54,177 nt of DNA from Bacteroidales bacterium (GCA_020860515.1 JAJBUG010000051.1:1-54177); one strand, 5' to 3'. Counted from the first letter of the stretch, positions 6,836 through 17,068 are shown. Notes: generated from the sequence alone by a model not told the origin. Made by a program: numbers and translations.

Positions 6836-9295
6836 ATGAAGCAAAGCGGTCTCACCATCTTCTTTGCTGCCTTTATGACAGCCTTGTTCTCCGCCTGCAG
6901 CGACTTTGGAGACATGGAAATTCCTACCGAGGAGCTTTATGCTCGCTCCTTTGTAAAGGAGTTCGGCGTGTACGACCAGAATCACACCTGGTGCGTAGCA
7001 ACCCCCACATCTATCACCATCAACCCTCAGAGCCTCATCAACGAGGTGAAGGTCTATTCGCGCACCGACGGCCACTATTATTATGTGGCCCGTTACACCA
7101 ACCTCTACAAGACCACAACCATTACCTTCGACGCACCCGCTGGCACCACCGACCTCAAGCTCAAAATCGATGGCACCACCTACTATGCCCAAGCCGGCAC
7201 CACCCTCACCGTCTCCGGCGGCAGCCGCGCCGATTACGCTACTGATCAAACTACAGCACCTACCCAAGCAGCTGATGGTGTTTATTATACTAATAATGGT
7301 TATACATGGAAAGGCATTAAAGTTGCTCTTTCTACAGAAGATTATTGGGAATGGTACAGCAAGGATATGCGTCCAATCTTGGGTAATAGTCCATATAATT
7401 TCGATTCTCCAGTAACAGGAGATCACTTTGAAAATAATCTATGTGGTATTTTGCCAGAAAACAACAATGTTGATGGATATGATACCTACAAAACATCACA
7501 ATCTGGTATCACCCTTGACTTTATGTTCGTATCCACTGGAAAGCCATTTATAATTTATCCTGCCTATTGGTACACCAATCATACTAATCTTTTAGGATTG
7601 TATTATATTGACAGAGTGGAGGGAGTTGAAACTGTCGTTCATGTTCCTTTGTTTCAAAACAAGGTTTATGGGTCAAATTGCATAATACAATATAAAAAAA
7701 CTTTAAATTGGGTGAATAATGAATTGACGTATAATTATAAATTGCAAAGTGACTTCTCAGTTATCAACGAAAACTCTACCTCTGCAAGTTGGCTTAATGA
7801 TATTATGGAGGATGTAATTGAAGAATTAAATACCACTGGTAAATACGCTGATATTCAAGCTGGAACCTATGGTGAAGATGATTTAGGGGAAGACTTATGG
7901 GATGAATTATGTGCCACATTGTTTAACTCTTCCGAATTCAGTGTTTATTCTGATATTACTTTAAAATCTTTTAAGATAGTAAATAATTACTCATCTTACT
8001 CTGACTATAGTGAGTGGGGCGGAGTCATTACTAATACTCCTTATTTTGAATTTAGCTTTACATTCTCATCAGAGGATGATCAAGGAAATGTTGTTGGTTC
8101 AACTTGGACAGGTATACCTAATGCATTTGAAGTAGATGCCCTCTATTTAGTTGAAGAAGAAAACGATGAATATTACTTCCGTACCAAAGGATTTGAAGTT
8201 ACTGTTCCCGAAGGGTTAAGATTTGGCCTGTATATGCTGATTGATAGTGATGAAAGCACTGGTCAATATGTTTATTCGGTATCCAGCAGGACAGATGATG
8301 GGGAATCCTATGCCTGCACTTTCGAAAGCCCACTTAATAGTGCTGACGTTTTCTTTGCTTTTGAAGATGCTTATGGCATTAGCCAAAAGTCAACTTACTG
8401 GGATCTGAATGATATGGTATTTATGATAGAGAATCTTAGCATGAGTGATGTACATATAGGTGAAACCGATGAAGTAGAGGAAGATGAAGATACCCCTTAT
8501 CAGTGGCTCATTTGTGCTGAGGACCTTGGTACAACTGATGACTTTGACTTTAATGATATGATTGTTAAAGTTGAGACATTAACCAATGGTGATGGAGGTG
8601 AAGGCACCTATACATGGGCTAAATTCACTGCTATGGCCGCTGGCGGTACACTGCCTTTGTACCTCTACTTTGATCCAACTAAGATTTATAGTACCACGGA
8701 TGAAGATAAGCAAAGCAGTATTACATCTAAAGGTTTAATGTATCCTAATGGCAAGGATGAGAATTTTGCAGAGTTCCATAAGTGGTTTGGGACTTCTGGA
8801 TATCAATTTTCAGAGATGATAAATACCTCGGGCAGTAGTGGTGTAGGAGGCCGTTATTGCACCCTTTATATCGACGGCACATTCAGTCTATATGCGGATG
8901 CTGCTTCTAAGACCAATCAACAGGTCACAGAAAGCTCAACCGTAAAGAATACTCTAGCAAGTTTCTGGATTGAGGTAGAAAATAGCAGTGCTGGCGATGA
9001 TGAAAAGCAAATCATCAAGCCAAAGTTCCGCTCTGAAGAACAAGGCAGTGAATTTAACAGCTATGCTCCCCAGATGTTTGTGATTCCTTATTCATGGCAA
9101 AAGGCATCGGATACTACACCTACTTACTACCGTTGGCCCATTGAACGAAAAAATATTAGCGATGCTTACAATACCACAGGGTATACTTTCAAATCATGGG
9201 TTGAAGCGGACTTAATATCCACCTCTACATGGTATCGCTATCCAGTCGATGGCACAACTTGCCGCCCTTGGGCTGGGGAGATAGCACCAGAATAA
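6836..9295 (+). CDS. LruC-domain surface lipoprotein
   Basis: This 819-aa protein has a lipoprotein signal (LFSAC, lipidated Cys about residue 21). The C-terminal half carries the LruC/DUF4842 hallmark DDFDFNDMIVKVE (about 565-577) and an earlier related acidic motif, YWDLNDMVF (about 521). The Asp/Asn-rich loops look like calcium-binding sites. Proteins of this family sit on the outside of Bacteroidota cells; their ligands are mostly unknown. The coding sequence changes character at about 7240: the first 400 bp are GC-rich and the rest AT-rich, suggesting that the N-terminal export/anchor part and the C-terminal part have different histories. It ends before a strong terminator. It may be controlled by the attenuator-like leader upstream. 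Confidence 0.8.
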   Translation: MKQSGLTIFFAAFMTALFSACSDFGDMEIPTEELYARSFVKEFGVYDQNHTWCVATPTSITINPQSLINEVKVYSRTDGHYYYVARYTNLYKTTTITFDAPAGTTDLKLKIDGTTYYAQAGTTLTVSGGSRADYATDQTTAPTQAADGVYYTNNGYTWKGIKVALSTEDYWEWYSKDMRPILGNSPYNFDSPVTGDHFENNLCGILPENNNVDGYDTYKTSQSGITLDFMFVSTGKPFIIYPAYWYTNHTNLLGLYYIDRVEGVETVVHVPLFQNKVYGSNCIIQYKKTLNWVNNELTYNYKLQSDFSVINENSTSASWLNDIMEDVIEELNTTGKYADIQAGTYGEDDLGEDLWDELCATLFNSSEFSVYSDITLKSFKIVNNYSSYSDYSEWGGVITNTPYFEFSFTFSSEDDQGNVVGSTWTGIPNAFEVDALYLVEEENDEYYFRTKGFEVTVPEGLRFGLYMLIDSDESTGQYVYSVSSRTDDGESYACTFESPLNSADVFFAFEDAYGISQKSTYWDLNDMVFMIENLSMSDVHIGETDEVEEDEDTPYQWLICAEDLGTTDDFDFNDMIVKVETLTNGDGGEGTYTWAKFTAMAAGGTLPLYLYFDPTKIYSTTDEDKQSSITSKGLMYPNGKDENFAEFHKWFGTSGYQFSEMINTSGSSGVGGRYCTLYIDGTFSLYADAASKTNQQVTESSTVKNTLASFWIEVENSSAGDDEKQIIKPKFRSEEQGSEFNSYAPQMFVIPYSWQKASDTTPTYYRWPIERKNISDAYNTTGYTFKSWVEADLISTSTWYRYPVDGTTCRPWAGEIAPE

Positions 9296-9362
9296 CTCTC
9301 CTCTCGGTCTCCCAAGGAGACCACAATAACTTTTGGCTATACTTCAGATTATATATCTGACC

Positions 9363-9396
9363 GGTGCCGACTCGTGGTGGGGTCGGCACCATTTTT
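9363..9396 (+). terminator. Strong intrinsic terminator
   Basis: GGTGCCGAC (9363-9371) pairs perfectly with GTCGGCACC (9382-9390) around a 10-nt loop, followed by ATTTTT. It ends transcription of the LruC lipoprotein gene. Confidence 0.9.
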
Positions 9397-9429
9397 ATTG
9401 TTATATAAGAATTGTTTGCAATTCACAAG

Positions 9430-9463
9430 AAAAAAAGACGGCCGATGGAAGTCGGTCGTCTTT
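9430..9463 (-). terminator. Intrinsic terminator for a minus-strand transcript
   Basis: AAAGACG at 9434-9440 pairs with CGTCTTT at 9457-9463, with further pairing of GCCGA and TCGGT inside. Read on the minus strand, the stem is followed by a run of seven T (A-tract at 9430-9436). It can work in both directions but suits the minus strand best. Confidence 0.75.
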
Positions 9464-9730
9464 CTGTTTGAAACCACACCAAAGGATGCGATGAAACTCC
9501 GAATAGACAGGATTTGAGAGCTCGGCATCCTTTGTAATCCGCCTGGTAGCTACGTACTCTTGGGCTTGCGCCCAAGCTGGGGCCCGCCATTGGGTGCCTA
9601 AGCTTGTCTCGGAATAACACATAAAATTTGACGAGTTTCCCAATCAACTTTGATGTGGTAGTATCTTATTTCAAGTTTTAGGTTTCAAGCCTTGTTAATT
9701 GGCTTGTGGCTCTCTTGCCTTTTGAAATTC
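9430..9730 (-). ncRNA. Candidate minus-strand structured non-coding RNA (about 300 nt)
   Basis: The transcript is bounded by a near-perfect promoter (9736-9767, minus) and a terminator (9430-9463, minus). Short minus-strand ORFs here (up to about 80 codons) look like chance. There are clear RNA stems: CTTGGGC-GCAA-GCCCAAG at 9559-9576, a 7-bp stem closed by a GNRA tetraloop; a 9-10 bp long-range stem between 9525-9535 and 9479-9489 (ACAAAGGATGC with GCATCCTTTG); and CAAGCC/GGCTTG near the 5' end. A GNRA-capped stem within promoter/terminator limits is good support for a real RNA. I do not recognise tmRNA, RNase P or SRP RNA; a 6S-like RNA cannot be excluded by eye. Confidence 0.5.
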
Positions 9731-9735
9731 TAACG

Positions 9736-9767
9736 CAAAGTTACGTCTTTTAGTTTGAATTTACAAA
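9736..9767 (-). promoter_or_regulatory. Minus-strand Bacteroidota-type promoter
   Basis: Read on the minus strand, TTTG (9764-9767) is followed after 20 bp by TAACTTTG (9736-9743). It points away from the DUF6155 gene into the candidate RNA, with a predicted start near 9730. It is divergent from the plus-strand -7 box at 9797-9804. Confidence 0.7.
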
Positions 9768-9796
9768 AAAATATTAGCCATATTTCAACTATTTTG

Positions 9797-9804
9797 TACC
9801 TTTG
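9797..9804 (+). promoter_or_regulatory. -7 promoter box for the DUF6155 gene
   Basis: TACCTTTG matches the Bacteroidota -7 consensus and lies 41 bp before the ATG at 9846. The -33 position has only a weak match (TTAG about 20 bp upstream). Confidence 0.6.
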
Positions 9805-9845
9805 CAACTGTTAAATAAGAAATAAAGGCAACAAAAGAAGAAAAT

Positions 9846-10418
9846 ATGTCGAAAGCAACCCTAAAGAAGCATCTCCAAGCAATAGAAAAGGAAGATATCA
9901 TAAATTTGGTATTGGACTTGTACACGGCCCGAAAAGAAGCCAAAGATTATTTGGAATACTATCTCAATCCCGATGAAAAGGGATTGTTGGCAAAAAGCAA
10001 GGAAACCATCAACAAAGAATTCTTCCCTGCGAAGGGCAAACGTCGTGCTCGTGTAAGCCAGTGCAAAAAGGTGATCAAGCATTTCGCCTCGCTGTGGCCA
10101 ACGGCTGAACATTTAGCCGAACTTCATCTTTATTATGTAGATGATTTGGTGAGGGTGGCTTGCTTCGCGGGCTACAAATGGTACAAAATGCAGCCTAAGG
10201 CAGTAGTGGCATTCCGTGATGCCCTGCAGCATGTGCAGCAGCATTGCCTGCAAGTGCAAGCCCGAGATGCTGTGGACAATATAATGAGGATGGCACTAAT
10301 ATACAATGATTTTTTCTACGAGGAAATGTTTGATGCCTACATCACAGCCTACGACGACCATGGCACCGATCCACATTCGCTAGCCCGATATTTGCAACAA
10401 AAGTTCCCTCGAAAGTAA
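9846..10418 (+). CDS. DUF6155 family protein
   Basis: This 190-aa, highly helical and basic protein opens with MSKATLKKHLQAIEKEDIIN and continues with LVLDLYTARKEAKDYLEYYL, then NPDEK. That layout is what I remember for the DUF6155 family of Bacteroidota. There is no signal peptide, so it is probably cytoplasmic. It has its own -7 box and is separated from the muropeptide operon by about 115 bp and another promoter, so it is probably a separate unit. Its function is unknown. Confidence 0.7.
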   Translation: MSKATLKKHLQAIEKEDIINLVLDLYTARKEAKDYLEYYLNPDEKGLLAKSKETINKEFFPAKGKRRARVSQCKKVIKHFASLWPTAEHLAELHLYYVDDLVRVACFAGYKWYKMQPKAVVAFRDALQHVQQHCLQVQARDAVDNIMRMALIYNDFFYEEMFDAYITAYDDHGTDPHSLARYLQQKFPRK

Positions 10419-10493
10419 ACGCGTCCAATTCTAAAAATACGCTATTAATTAATAAATATTGTAAAATAAATTTAATTTGTATAATTTTTTATT

Positions 10494-10501
10494 ACCTTTG
10501 T
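10494..10501 (+). promoter_or_regulatory. -7 promoter box for the muropeptide operon
   Basis: TACCTTTG lies 31 bp before the ATG at 10533 in a very AT-rich intergenic region. A TTTG occurs upstream at 10477 but the spacing (13 bp) is short, so the -33 element is uncertain. It is the only good promoter I can see for the following 11-gene run. Confidence 0.55.
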
Positions 10502-10532
10502 AGCACGATTAACAATATTGTCAACTACTGTG

Positions 10533-13484
10533 ATGAAAAGACTGCTTACAGGCCTGATACTTGCAACACTCATAGCCAATACACCTACAAGTATCAATGC
10601 CGGAATCAACGAGGACAGAGCGCAAAGAGTGCTGAGTGACTATGTGCCCGACAATGCTGGTTACCTTTTGCCTACGGTGAAAAAGGTGACTGTCAGTGAT
10701 GCGTCGAAAACTATAAAGATTGACCTTAGCGAAAGTGCCAGCTATCTGCCATTGACCACAGAAGAGGTGAGTGACTTGAAGGCTGACATTCGCAAGGCTT
10801 TGGGCACGAAATATGCCACCTACAAGATTAGCCTTATCACAACTGGCCATACCCTCGATGAACTGGCAAGCGACACCAAGCGCAAAATCCAGGGCCCTAC
10901 GGAAACCACGCGCTTCATTACGCGCGAAGACCAGGTGGCTGCCCCAAAGGGCCTTGACGGTGATAACATAGCCCTGTGGCAAAGCCATGGCTGGTATTTC
11001 GAGCCAAGCCTCAACCGTTGGGAATGGCAGCGAGCGCGCATATTTGAAACCGTAGAGGACCTATATACCCAAAGCTATGTGATGCCTTATCTCATGCCCA
11101 TGCTGGAGAATGCTGGGGCTTACGTGATGAGTCCGCGCGAACGCGATACCCGCACCCAGGAATTGATTATCGACAATGATAACGGCCCGGGCTACAAAGA
11201 AAGCAACGGCGAGAAAAAATGGAAGACCACAAGCCTGCCAGGCTTCGGATATAAAGGCGAGCTGTTGACTGAGGGTGTAAACCCATTCAAGAATGGCACT
11301 GCCCGAATGATTGAGGGTGTCAATGAAGCTGACAAGGAATCAGTGGCTCAATGGTGCGGCGAGGTGCCTGAGAACGGCGACTACGCAGTGTATGTGTCGT
11401 ACCAAAGTCTGCCAAATAGCGCTACCGATGTCACCTACACTGTAAATGCTGCCAATGGTCCTCATAAAATCAAGGTGAATCAGAAAATGGGAGGTGGCAC
11501 ATGGATTTATCTTGGCCATTTCCCCTTCAAGGCCAATAGCAATCAGCCTCTGGTGACTGTCAGCAATCTCACTGGCGACAAAGATGCAGTGGTCAGCGTG
11601 GACGCAGTGAAGATTGGCGGCGGAATTGGCAATGTGGCCCGCATAGTGCATGATGGCGACCCTGACATTGATTATGAATACGTGAGCAGCAAATATCCTC
11701 GCTTTACCGAGGGCGCACGTTATTTCCTGCAATGGGCAGGCGCGCCCGACAGCGTTTACACTCCCAATGAAAATGTAAATGACTACAAGGACGACTATAT
11801 GAGCCGCCCGTTGTGGGTGAATTGGATTACTGGAGGCAGCTCAATGCTTCCCGATCGCGAAGGACTGAAAATACCAGTTGATTTGGCTTTCGCTTTCCAT
11901 AGCGATGCTGGCACCACGCCTAACGATTCCATAATCGGAACTTTGGGCATTTATATGACCCAGTCAAACGATGGGACCTATGCCAACGGAACTGACCGCT
12001 TGGCTTCGCGCGACCTTACAAATGCTGTGATGACAAATATTGTGGACGATGTGCGCGACCAGTTCGAGCCTAATTGGACTCGCCGTGGCATGTGGGATAA
12101 AAGTTATGCCGAGGCTCGAATCCCCGAGGTGCCAACGATGCTGCTCGAACTTCTATCGCACCAGAATTTCGCGGATATGAAGTATGGCCTTGATCCAGCC
12201 TTCCGCTTCACTGTATCGCGTGCCATATATAAAGGCATGCTGCAGTTCTTAGCCAATCGTGATGGCCGTGAATATGTGGTGCAGCCGCTCCCAGTGAGAG
12301 CCTTCGCAATCAATGGGGGCGCAAATGGCAAATACACCCTGACTTGGAGCGAAACCGTAGACTCGCTTGAGGAAACGGCACATCCTACTTATTATCTTGT
12401 GCAAGAGCGCGAGGAGGGTGGCGTTGGTTTCCGCGATGTGGCTATGGTAGTAGAGCCCAGATGGGATGTGACAATCACCGACAATGATATCCATAGCTAC
12501 CGCATCGTGGCTGGCAATGAAGGCGGGGTAAGCTTCCCATCCGAGATATTGGCCCTTTGCTATAAGCCTGGAGCAAAGCAAGTGCTGGTAGTGAATGGCT
12601 TTACCAGAGTGAGCGCTCCCGACTGGTTTGACAGCGATGAAATAGCTGGCTTCTACAATGATCGAGATGGGGGCGTGCCATATATGCAGGATATCAGCTT
12701 GATTGGCCAGCAGTTTGAGTTCCGCCGCGACATTCCCTGGATGGATGACGATTCAGCTGGCTTTGGCGCTTCACGCAGCAATTATGAGACACAGGTAGTG
12801 GCTGGCAATACATTTGATTATCCAGCTCTGCATGGCGATGCAATCAAGGCAGCGGGCTACGGATTCATATCAAGCAGCGTAGAGGCCTTTATGAATTCGG
12901 GAGCTACTGACCAGCCTAAGATTCTTGACCTAATTCTGGGCAAGCAGAAAGAAATCCAGCATGGCACTGGAGCCTATGGCACTTATTTCAAGACCTTCCC
13001 AAGCCAGCTACAAAATAAGCTTCGCGCTTACACTCAGGCTGGAGGCTGCGTGATGGTGACAGGCTCATTCGTGGCTACCGACCTTTGGGATAATCCCCAT
13101 TCGAGCAAGGCTGTGGCTGCTGCTGACCAGAAATTTGCCCAGGAAGTTTTAGGCTATTGCTGGCGTGTAGGCCAAGCCTCAGTTACGGGCGAGGTTTATG
13201 AGGTGCAAAGCCGCTACAAGGCCTTCGATGGCGGCGAGTTTGATTTCTACAACGAACTCAACCCCGATATGTACGCTGTGGAAAGTCCAGATTCGTTCTA
13301 TGCCCCTGACAAAGCCAAGGGCGCTACCATCATGCGCTACACTGAGAACAATCTTGTGGCTGGTACAGCTTATAATCCGGGGCGCTATCGCACAGTAGTG
13401 CTTGGCTTCCCATTCGAAAGCATTCGTCAGGCCGATGGCCGCAATTTGCTGATGCGTCAAATCCTGAAATTCCTTGATAAATAA
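10533..13484 (+). CDS. Exported amidase_3-like hydrolase with golvesin-type insert
   Basis: This 983-aa protein has a signal peptide ([23 protein letters not shown]). ATG 10533 is preferred over the TTG at 10518 because the signal peptide then starts cleanly. It shows the split zinc-amidase pattern of N-acetylmuramoyl-L-alanine amidases: SHGWYFE (H152), the PRERD segment (about 195), AFHSDAG (H456) and LLELLSH (E539). A golvesin-type beta domain (about 210-360, beginning DNDNGPGY) is inserted between the first and second halves of the catalytic core. The C-terminal 400 residues are unassigned. Such proteins are often mis-annotated as xanthan lyases. As first gene of the operon it probably trims peptides from peptidoglycan or muropeptides in the periplasm. 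Confidence 0.75.
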   Translation: MKRLLTGLILATLIANTPTSINAGINEDRAQRVLSDYVPDNAGYLLPTVKKVTVSDASKTIKIDLSESASYLPLTTEEVSDLKADIRKALGTKYATYKISLITTGHTLDELASDTKRKIQGPTETTRFITREDQVAAPKGLDGDNIALWQSHGWYFEPSLNRWEWQRARIFETVEDLYTQSYVMPYLMPMLENAGAYVMSPRERDTRTQELIIDNDNGPGYKESNGEKKWKTTSLPGFGYKGELLTEGVNPFKNGTARMIEGVNEADKESVAQWCGEVPENGDYAVYVSYQSLPNSATDVTYTVNAANGPHKIKVNQKMGGGTWIYLGHFPFKANSNQPLVTVSNLTGDKDAVVSVDAVKIGGGIGNVARIVHDGDPDIDYEYVSSKYPRFTEGARYFLQWAGAPDSVYTPNENVNDYKDDYMSRPLWVNWITGGSSMLPDREGLKIPVDLAFAFHSDAGTTPNDSIIGTLGIYMTQSNDGTYANGTDRLASRDLTNAVMTNIVDDVRDQFEPNWTRRGMWDKSYAEARIPEVPTMLLELLSHQNFADMKYGLDPAFRFTVSRAIYKGMLQFLANRDGREYVVQPLPVRAFAINGGANGKYTLTWSETVDSLEETAHPTYYLVQEREEGGVGFRDVAMVVEPRWDVTITDNDIHSYRIVAGNEGGVSFPSEILALCYKPGAKQVLVVNGFTRVSAPDWFDSDEIAGFYNDRDGGVPYMQDISLIGQQFEFRRDIPWMDDDSAGFGASRSNYETQVVAGNTFDYPALHGDAIKAAGYGFISSSVEAFMNSGATDQPKILDLILGKQKEIQHGTGAYGTYFKTFPSQLQNKLRAYTQAGGCVMVTGSFVATDLWDNPHSSKAVAAADQKFAQEVLGYCWRVGQASVTGEVYEVQSRYKAFDGGEFDFYNELNPDMYAVESPDSFYAPDKAKGATIMRYTENNLVAGTAYNPGRYRTVVLGFPFESIRQADGRNLLMRQILKFLDK

Positions 13485-13494
13485 CCAAAATCTC

Positions 13495-14919
13495 ATGATA
13501 AAAGTATTTTTACCCTGCACCGACCAGGCTGACACTTTAGAGTCGGTAGTTGCCCTGACTGCTTGCCCGCTGGTGAGCGGAGTAGAGGTGCTCGATACCA
13601 ACCACGAGTCACTCACCTCTACTAAAATGATGAAAAAGATTGCGGAGCTGGCCAAAGGCAGCACCTACATCTTGCTTTACACTAAGTACAACACGCTGGT
13701 GCCAGGCTATTTTGCCCTGGAGCGCATGGTGCACATTGCCGAGGATACTGGCGCAGGCTTGCTCTATGCCGATCATTACACTGTGGCCGAGGGAAAGCAG
13801 AAAAATTCACCTGTAATCGACTATCAGTTCGGATCGCTCCGTGATGATTTCGACTTCGGATCCGTACTTTTTTTCCGTACAGATCTTTTCTGCAAAGCAG
13901 TGGCAGAAATGGATAAGGATTACAAGACAGCAGGCCTCTACGATGTGCGACTGCGCATAAGCCGCATGGCACCTGTGGTACATATAAATGAATATCTGTA
14001 TCAAGACGTTGAGAACGACAATCGCAAGAGCGGTGAGAAGATTTTCGACTATGTTGATCCTCGCAACCGTGCCTCACAGCTTGAAAAAGAAGAGGCTTGC
14101 ACCGATCACCTGAAGGCTGTTGGCGGATACCTGGAGCCCGTGTTTGAGCCTATTGACTTCGATAAAGGCGATTTCGAGGTAGAAGCTTCGGTAATTATCC
14201 CAGTGCGCAATCGCGTGCGCACCATTCGCGATGCCCTCAACAGTGCGCTCAGCCAAGAGGCCCCATTCAAATTCAATGTTATCGTAATTGACAACCACAG
14301 CACCGATGGCACAACCGAGGCTATCGAAGAGTTCAAGGGTGATCCACGTGTAATCCACATCCGACCCGAACGCACCGACCTCGGCATTGGCGGATGCTGG
14401 AACATGGGCATTGAGGACCGCCGATGCGGCAAGTTTGCCATCCAGCTTGACAGCGATGACGTGTACTCGGGGCCTGACACTCTGAAGAAAATCGTTGATG
14501 CCTTCTATAATTTGAAATGCGGCATGGTGGTGGGCACATATATGCTTACCGACCTTGACAAGAATCCTATTCCCCCGGGCGTAATCGACCATAAGGAATG
14601 GACTCCCGAAAATGGCCGCAACAATGCCCTTCGTATCAATGGCTTTGGTGCACCGCGTGCTTTCTACACTCCGCTGGTACGCAAAATACACATTCCCAAC
14701 ACCAGTTATGGCGAGGATTACGCAGTGGGTTTGGCTGTATCGCGCAAGCATCAGATCGGTCGTATCTACGATGTGTTGTATTGTTGCCGTCGCTGGGAAG
14801 ATAATAGCGATGCCGCTCTCGACATCGAGAAAATGAATCGCAACAATCTATATAAGGATCGTATTCGCACATGGGAGCTCGAAGCTCGCATAGCACAAAA
14901 CAAGGCAAACAAGGCATGA
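13495..14919 (+). CDS. Family 2 glycosyltransferase
   Basis: This 474-aa protein starts at ATG 13495, 10 bp after the amidase stop. The C-terminal half is a standard GT-A/GT2 domain: VSVIIP-like strand ([18 protein letters not shown], about 223-240), IDNHSTDGT, and the DxD-type metal site QLDSDDVY (about 320). The N-terminal 200 residues look like a second, degenerate GT2-like fold ([19 protein letters not shown]). There is no signal peptide or membrane segment, so it is cytoplasmic. It overlaps the next gene (ATGA), so the two are translationally coupled. A glycosyltransferase is unexpected in a degradative operon, and its acceptor is unknown. Confidence 0.8.
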   Translation: MIKVFLPCTDQADTLESVVALTACPLVSGVEVLDTNHESLTSTKMMKKIAELAKGSTYILLYTKYNTLVPGYFALERMVHIAEDTGAGLLYADHYTVAEGKQKNSPVIDYQFGSLRDDFDFGSVLFFRTDLFCKAVAEMDKDYKTAGLYDVRLRISRMAPVVHINEYLYQDVENDNRKSGEKIFDYVDPRNRASQLEKEEACTDHLKAVGGYLEPVFEPIDFDKGDFEVEASVIIPVRNRVRTIRDALNSALSQEAPFKFNVIVIDNHSTDGTTEAIEEFKGDPRVIHIRPERTDLGIGGCWNMGIEDRRCGKFAIQLDSDDVYSGPDTLKKIVDAFYNLKCGMVVGTYMLTDLDKNPIPPGVIDHKEWTPENGRNNALRINGFGAPRAFYTPLVRKIHIPNTSYGEDYAVGLAVSRKHQIGRIYDVLYCCRRWEDNSDAALDIEKMNRNNLYKDRIRTWELEARIAQNKANKA

Positions 14920-15821
14920 TCCCAATCAATCAATTCATAGAATCCCAATTGGCTGCCTGGCCATTGGCCAATGGCAATTATCAAGCTCTGAAAGGCGTGG
15001 ACACTAAAACCATAACTATGCCTGGAGGGTTTGAGATGAAAGTGCAGTATAATCCTGCGCGAATAGTTTCCACAGGCGCCAAGATGGATGCTGCCACTTT
15101 GAAAAAGCGGCCATGCTTCCTGTGTGAGAAAAACCGTCCGGCCGAGCAGGATGGGATAGAGTGGGGCGATTACACTATCTTAGTGAATCCCTTCCCGATT
15201 TTCCCACGCCACCTTACCCTACCCTTGAAGGAACATGCTCCCCAAACAATGATGGGTCGAGCTGCAGATATGGCAAAGCTTGCGCAAGAATTGCCAGATT
15301 ATGTGATATTCTATAATGGTCAGAAATGCGGGGCTTCGGCTCCTGACCACATGCATTTCCAGGCAGGCAATCGCGACTTCCTGCCACTGCTAAGCCAGAT
15401 TGACGAGGTGGAATATGTGGTGCCAGGAATTGGTTATCCTAAAAATCCAAATGTAAGGCCAGGGATGATTGTAATCGATGGAAATGGCCCAGAGCATGCG
15501 CAGGATCTTTTTGAGCGTGTAATCAATTTGCTGCCGATGGACGATGCAGTAGGCGAACCTATGATTAACGTGCTTTGCGCAGCCGACGACGAGGGCGTGC
15601 GCATGTTGGTGATTCCTCGCAAGCGTCATCGCCCTGATTTCTATGGCGATGGTCCAGATCAAATGATTCTTTCGCCCGCGTCGGTCGATCTTGGCGGCGT
15701 GATGATTACTCCGCGCCGCGAAGATTTCGACAAGCTTGACGCGGCAATTATTGACAAAACTTTAGCTCAGCTTTGCTACACTCCTGAAGAAATTAAAGAC
15801 CTATGTACGAATCTGAAATAA
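14916..15821 (+). CDS. DUF4922 HIT/GalT-like nucleotidyl enzyme
   Basis: This 301-aa protein begins at ATG 14916, which overlaps the glycosyltransferase stop (ATGA). An early CFLCEKNRP motif (about 66-74) looks like half of a zinc site. PDHMHFQAG (H145, H147, Q149) is the HxHxQ active-site form of the HIT/galactose-1-phosphate uridylyltransferase superfamily, where the second His carries the nucleotidyl group. The family is annotated DUF4922 and resembles eukaryotic GDP-hexose phosphorylases. A cytoplasmic enzyme that makes or breaks a nucleotide sugar, beside a GT2, suggests the two act in sequence. The substrate is not known. Confidence 0.75.
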   Translation: MIPINQFIESQLAAWPLANGNYQALKGVDTKTITMPGGFEMKVQYNPARIVSTGAKMDAATLKKRPCFLCEKNRPAEQDGIEWGDYTILVNPFPIFPRHLTLPLKEHAPQTMMGRAADMAKLAQELPDYVIFYNGQKCGASAPDHMHFQAGNRDFLPLLSQIDEVEYVVPGIGYPKNPNVRPGMIVIDGNGPEHAQDLFERVINLLPMDDAVGEPMINVLCAADDEGVRMLVIPRKRHRPDFYGDGPDQMILSPASVDLGGVMITPRREDFDKLDAAIIDKTLAQLCYTPEEIKDLCTNLK

Positions 15822-17068
15822 GCACCCGCGTAATCAGCGTGGGCATAATGAGCGATAAAAACATTGAGCTGGTGCTCAATGGCGACTACACCCTTGATGG
15901 AGATGTGGTGACTGGGGCAGTGAGCCTCAGCATCAAAAATGTGCGCGACAAATTGATTTTCCTTCCCGCCAATGCTGAATGTAGCGCCGAAGTGAAGAAT
16001 GTTACCATTGGCGTAAACTTTCATTGGGAACGCAAGGAAAACCAGCTGTTCCGCGGCACCATTACAATCCTTCCCCACGACGGCGAATTGGTAGTAGTGA
16101 ACACCTTATCGGTGGAGGACTATCTGGCCAGTGTAATCTCTTCGGAGATGAGCGCCACATCGATGGTTGAATTGCTCAAGGCTCATGCTGTGATTTCACG
16201 CAGTTGGGTGCTGGCTCAGATTGAAAACAAAGGAGAAAAACTTCATCAAGAATGCATAGAGACGCCCGAAAGGCGTGTGCGCTGGTACGACCACGATGAC
16301 CATGACCTATTTGACGTTTGTGCCGACGACCATTGCCAGCGTTACCAAGGAATTACTCGGCAGACCACACCAGTGGTGCAAGAGGCAGTGGATGCAACGC
16401 GTGGCGAGGTGCTAATGTGCGATGGCCATCTCTGTGACACTCGATTCTCAAAGTGCTGCGGTGGAGTGTTTGAGCAATATGAATATTGTTGGGAGGACCA
16501 GCATTATCCCTATCTTGTGGCTCGTCGCGACAGTGAGCATCCTATGGAGTACCCGGATCTACGCATTGAAGCCGAGGCCTCAAAATGGATCAAAGAATCG
16601 CCAGATGCATTTTGCAATACTCATGACAAGGAGGTGCTGGCGCAAGTGCTCAATGGTTACGACCAAGAAACTGCTGATTTCTACCGCTGGACTGTGGAAT
16701 ATACCACCCAAGAACTTAGCGAACTTATATCCAGGCGAAGCGGAATCGACTTTGGCACAATTATTGACCTGGTGCCGCTTGAGCGTGGCACCTCAGGCCG
16801 AATCAGCCTTCTGAAGGTAGTGGGCACAAATCGCACTATGGAGATTGGAAAAGAATTGGAAATTCGCCGCATCCTCAGCGAGAGCCATCTCTACAGCTCG
16901 GCTTTTGTGGTGGAAAAAACTGACCGAGGTTTCCGCTTGCGCGGTGCTGGCTGGGGGCATGGCGTAGGGCTTTGCCAAATCGGCGCAGCCATGATGGCCC
17001 ACCGAGGCTACGGTTACCGAGAAATCCTGGCACACTACTATCCGGGCAGTGAGATAGTGACAACATGA
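15803..17068 (+). CDS. SpoIID/LytB-domain protein, probable lytic transglycosylase
   Basis: This 421-aa protein overlaps the end of the DUF4922 gene by 19 bp. It contains the SpoIID core: VEDYLASVISSEMSA (about 100-114, with the Glu that is catalytic in SpoIID), LKAHAVISRSW, and the C-terminal signature GWGHGVGLCQIGAAMMAHRG followed by YYPG. SpoIID enzymes cut glycan strands lacking stem peptides and leave anhydroMurNAc ends, which fits downstream of an amidase. No signal peptide or membrane anchor is visible at the N-terminus ([20 protein letters not shown]), so its site of action is unclear. It could process imported fragments in the cytoplasm, or be exported by another route. Confidence 0.85.
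   Translation: MYESEISTRVISVGIMSDKNIELVLNGDYTLDGDVVTGAVSLSIKNVRDKLIFLPANAECSAEVKNVTIGVNFHWERKENQLFRGTITILPHDGELVVVNTLSVEDYLASVISSEMSATSMVELLKAHAVISRSWVLAQIENKGEKLHQECIETPERRVRWYDHDDHDLFDVCADDHCQRYQGITRQTTPVVQEAVDATRGEVLMCDGHLCDTRFSKCCGGVFEQYEYCWEDQHYPYLVARRDSEHPMEYPDLRIEAEASKWIKESPDAFCNTHDKEVLAQVLNGYDQETADFYRWTVEYTTQELSELISRRSGIDFGTIIDLVPLERGTSGRISLLKVVGTNRTMEIGKELEIRRILSESHLYSSAFVVEKTDRGFRLRGAGWGHGVGLCQIGAAMMAHRGYGYREILAHYYPGSEIVTT

Noticed and set aside
9401..9647. Two small minus-strand ORFs of 74 and 80 codons
   Set aside because: They overlap each other in different frames, run through stems and the terminator, and show no protein-like pattern; an RNA explains the region better.
14074..14751. 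Minus-strand ORF of 225 codons opposite the GT2 gene
   Set aside because: It is a shadow of the GT2 coding sequence with no motif of its own.
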